Assembly: GCA_014281115.1 (NCBI GenBank)
Contig: JACONQ010000016.1
Coordinates: forward strand, 372,001 to 436,000
DNA length: 64,000 bases
DNA from: Laburnicola sp. R22_1
Lineage: Eukaryota > Ascomycota > Dothideomycetes > Pleosporales > Didymosphaeriaceae
Direction: 5' to 3'
Shown here one piece after another: positions 61,501 to 64,000 of this stretch (positions are counted from its first letter, which is position 1; each line of letters starts with the position of its first letter). The notes under the pieces are model-generated. The model made no database searches. It was not told where the DNA came from and saw only the letters and a program-made list of their open reading frames with translations. The translations under genes were made by a program, and so were the position numbers.

Positions 61501-62434
61501 GTGAGATCCATGGCTATTAAGGATAAGAAGTTAGTAAGATCGTCAAGCTTTTGCCTTGGTGTAGCGATTAAACACCTGTTTAAGCCAGGCAAGGCTAATA
61601 TTGTTGTTGGTCTAGCCTGACTGCGATGAGGTGACGTGTACTAAGTGCTCTCCTGCCTTGATGTTCTCTACCCGATTGTATGCCGTTGTTGGTAGCCTGA
61701 TAGATGAGGCTTAGCGGCAAGGCTGATCTGTTAGCGCAGACGCATGCTAAGATGGTAATCTATTTATAAGAGCCATCTTAGAGAGCTGCTTTAACTTCCT
61801 TCTTCTCCTATATTCGCCTGCTGAACACCTGTTTCGATCTACTAATAATACTAATTAGGCAGCCCTTCTTATCCATATTGTATGTGTGACGAGGCTTGAT
61901 ATTGTATTTCTTAATTTTGTCACCTAGGAAATCAAAATATAGGCTGTATTTATCCCCTAAGTCGGCGTTGTGGCGATTGGCGTCCATACCTGTTGCCTAT
62001 TGAGAGATGAGATGGATGTCGTGTTTGTTGATGAAGCGCGTAACCTAGCTCTTGCTCACGGGCTCCTTTGCAATTGTAGACGCGAAATTCTGTACTATCT
62101 CTCTTGTAGGAGGCAAGTGACGTGCTGTAAGTCCTTCTATATAGTTAACAAGCTCTGCCTCCTGTGGCGGAGTAAGCTTCTGTTGGTTGATGATCTTGGA
62201 CGCGTGCGGCTGTGTTGTAGCTTGGTGCCTTTGTGTTAAAGTTGAGCGAGAAACACTATACTTTTTAGCTATTTTTCAGTACGAGAACTGTTCGCTAGAA
62301 TTTAGCGACGTTATATCTGCAACGGCATCATCGATTGGAGCCATGATGGTGGAGTTACGAGGTTGCGAAGTTTGAGTGTTTTGGCGTGGGTGGCCCATCA
62401 CGCGAAGTGGCGCATCACGCGCACGGACACGTTA
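58537..62434 (-). mobile_element. pogo-like DNA transposon (copy 2), same family as 18754-20870, split by a LINE
   Basis: Terminal inverted repeats are near identical over about 39 bp (TAACGTGTCCGTGCGCGTG at both ends), with TA target duplication. Subtracting the nested LINE and one target copy leaves about 2.1 kb, like copy 1. The transposase reads on the minus strand from the ATG at about 62343, beginning M-A-P-I-D-D as in copy 1, through YNMDKKG, L-I-L-N-S-H-G-S-H and the third-Asp region, to the Lys/Glu-rich tail ending near 58691. The last 92 codons (58691-58969) are still open. A handful of stops interrupts the rest, far fewer than in copy 1. It sits in the gene-rich compartment between the Pal1 gene and the Rad51-paralogue-like gene. 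Confidence 0.92.
59441..61210 (-). mobile_element. 5'-truncated Tad/I-like LINE inserted in the pogo-like element
   Basis: Minus-strand reading gives the end of a non-LTR pol protein. First comes a post-RT connection region (about 61160-60760). RNase H follows at about 60730-60330, with catalytic residues visible in TIFSDGSEQ, DAEAVGAWRGL, CMDST and NKAADRLAN. After it comes a C-x-C...H...C zinc-knuckle-like segment (TPEHLALC) at about 60040. At least two stops are present (for example at about 60754 and 60482). The 3' end carries a CCAA-type tail at 59441-59453. The insertion is flanked by a 16-bp target duplication, CCTCTGGGTTAAATAG (59425-59440); the right copy at 61211-61227 has one extra G. 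The RT core is missing, which is typical 5' truncation. Confidence 0.88.
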
Positions 62435-63041
62435 TACGAGCTGGGGCTGAGGCCCCGCCACAACATACTGCAAGCCACAAGTAGTTATGTATGTAGGTAA
62501 TCTACGCGGATGGCGGTGTGCTTGTACATACATAGTATTACATACATACCGTGCGGCGTGTTCCGATGTCGTATGTATGTATTGGCTGCGTATTGTGTTG
62601 TGCAAATGAGAGGCGGGTTGTTCCGGGATTTTTTAAGAGTGGATGGGAGGCTGACAGGCTAGAGAGCTGGGAATGAGGGTGAGGCTGGTGCAGTGTGTCG
62701 TGTTTCGAGTGTTGTTGATTTAGTCTGTAGTTGGTGTGGGTGTGGTGGTTCTGGGTTAGGAAAGCGCGAGCGCGCTAGGTAAATAGTGTGAATGCCTATC
62801 TAGGGGAACTAATGACGAACGCTACGACTTTGTGTTGACGACGACGACGCAGACGCAGACGCAAAATTTGCCGTGGCTACCTACCACAGTAGTCTATCTA
62901 ACATCGCCTATCGCTTACATACCGGCACCGACACCGACACCGACACTGCACCGGTCCGCATACCCTTGCGTGCCCATCCTCTAGGGCAGTCCATCTACCT
63001 ATCTCGAAATACAACGCTGGCGTTCGTGCCCAGTGCAATTG
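62435..63041 (+). other. Intergenic region and leader of the RecA-like gene
   Basis: It contains CATA/CATAC-type repeats near 62480-62580 and a (CGACAC)n run near 62924-62946. There is no gene before the ATG at 63042. Confidence 0.45.
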
Positions 63042-64000
63042 ATGGCGATGGTTGCTCCCGAGCCAGCAGCGGCCCTCCTCGCGCGCGCGCTCATCAGCGG
63101 CGCCGAGATTGACAGCGCCTTCGGAGACATTGTCGCTCCAAGAAATGCAGCAGTCAAGAGACGGACGCGAGGGTTGACGACGGGGTCGCGGAGCGTGGAT
63201 GAGGCGGTTGGGGGTGGGGTGCGGGGTGGGAGAGTGGTGGGTGTTAGTTGTTGTTGTTGTGAGGGTAGGGGTGGGGGTGGGGATGTGAGTCTGTTGCGTG
63301 CTTTTTTTGGGGGGGGTTTCGTGGAGTGTTTCTTTGTGAATGCGTGGGTGTATGCGTGTGCCTGGTACAACCGCTAACTTCCCATCCAAATCCCACAGAT
63401 CTGTCTCGCCCTCCTAGCGGATTGTCTCCTCGGTAGCCCACAAAGTTCGGCTACGGTTGTAGATACGGGAGGGCATTTTGATGTTTTGCGCTTGTATATG
63501 GTTGTTCTGGGGCGGTTGCAGGGGGATGCGAATGCAAGGGCTTCTTTGGGGATTGGGGCCCATACGGGGGTGAGTGTGGAAGAGGGGGCGAAGAGCGTGC
63601 TGGAGAGGGTGAAGATTGTGAGGGCTTTTGATCTTGTGGGGGTTGTGGAGGGGGTGGGGGAGGTTAGGGGGGGGCTTGAGGGTGGTTTGGTGGTGGAGAA
63701 AGACAGGGAGAAGGAGAAGCAGAAGGCGCAGAAAGTGGTGGAAGCGAGAAAGACGGTTGTTGCGGATAGTGAAGACGAGGATGGGGGCGAAGAGGAGATG
63801 TTATTCGGAAGTGAGACTGGGACTACGCATCCGAATGAGTTTCTGCACAAGGTTGCTCAGCCTCTAGACGAAGAGGATGAGATTCTTTTCGACGACGAAG
63901 CTCCCACGGTGCACACAGCTCCACCTCCAGCATGCAACTCCAAAGCAGACGAAGAACCTGAGCAGCGGTCCAAAACGACAGACACAAAGCCCGCATTCCT
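63042..64000 (+). CDS. RecA/Rad51-paralogue-like protein, partial, with no canonical Walker A
   Basis: Exon 1 (63042-63284) and exon 2 (63399 to beyond the window end) are joined by a 114-bp intron (GTGAGT, branch GCTAAC, acceptor ACAG); about 281 residues are visible. Residues 44-69, reading GLTTGSRSVDEAVGGGV then RGGRVVGVS, match the region before the Walker A of RecA/Rad51-family proteins. Exon 2 continues with ICLALLADCLLG and a V-D-T-G-G-x-F strand, as in Rad51 paralogues. Between them the P-loop G-x4-G-K-T/S is replaced by a Cys run and E-G-R-G-G-G-G-D, with no Lys. A Lys/Glu-rich, acidic region follows. Likely role, by family: DNA repair by homologous recombination. Which paralogue cannot be told, as the Walker B part is probably outside. 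ATG 63048 is an alternative start. Confidence 0.6.

Noticed and set aside
1..64000. tRNA, rRNA or CRISPR features
   Set aside because: No convincing tRNA A-box/B-box pair or rRNA-like segment was noticed by eye. CRISPR is not expected in a eukaryote, and the regular array at 21949-22185 has no spacers.

Overview
The window reads as nuclear DNA of a filamentous ascomycete, most likely a dothideomycete (Pleosporales-like). The grounds are short introns (mostly 43-79 bp) with GTRNGT donors and CTAAC/CTGAC branch sites, fungal-only gene families (Zn2Cys6 regulator, Stb3, Pal1), and an abrupt split between an AT-rich, repeat-only block and a GC-balanced gene block. The taxonomic placement is inference.

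Positions 1 to about 31,570 are an AT-rich block with no intact gene. It consists of transposable elements full of in-frame stops, with CpA-to-TpA changes as expected from repeat-induced point mutation (RIP). Recognisable elements are: a Ty3/Gypsy chromovirus remnant (about 2.8-6.8 kb, + strand); a Copia element with two 163-bp LTRs and a 5-bp target duplication (9194-14352, + strand); a pogo/Fot-type transposon (15207-17032, + strand); a larger pogo-like transposon with long terminal inverted repeats (18754-20870, + strand); and a 287-bp-LTR Copia-type element on the minus strand (21190-30637) that carries a third pogo-like transposon (26967-28834). The remaining stretches are mutated repeat DNA that I cannot assign.

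From about 31.6 kb onward the DNA is gene-rich. In order: a Zn2Cys6 transcription factor (+); a predicted 1093-aa protein joining four C2H2 zinc fingers to a trypsin-like serine protease domain (-); a DUF1295 membrane protein (-) sharing a short divergent promoter with DNA topoisomerase III (+); an Stb3-type regulator (+); a microsatellite-rich intergenic region of about 3 kb; a 25-aa metallothionein whose stop codon appears to be split by an intron (+); a TBC Rab-GAP resembling TBC1D5 (-); Mediator subunit Med31 (-); a Pal1 cell-morphology protein with three NPF motifs (+); a pogo-like transposon of the same family as the 18.7-kb copy, itself split by a 5'-truncated LINE (58537-62434); and the start of a RecA/Rad51-paralogue-like gene lacking a canonical Walker A (+), which runs off the window.

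The genes do not form a pathway cluster. They are mostly housekeeping functions (genome maintenance, transcription, traffic, morphology, metal binding) placed next to a repeat compartment. The exon models come from frame continuity and splice signals only. For every complete multi-exon gene listed, the exon lengths sum to a multiple of three.
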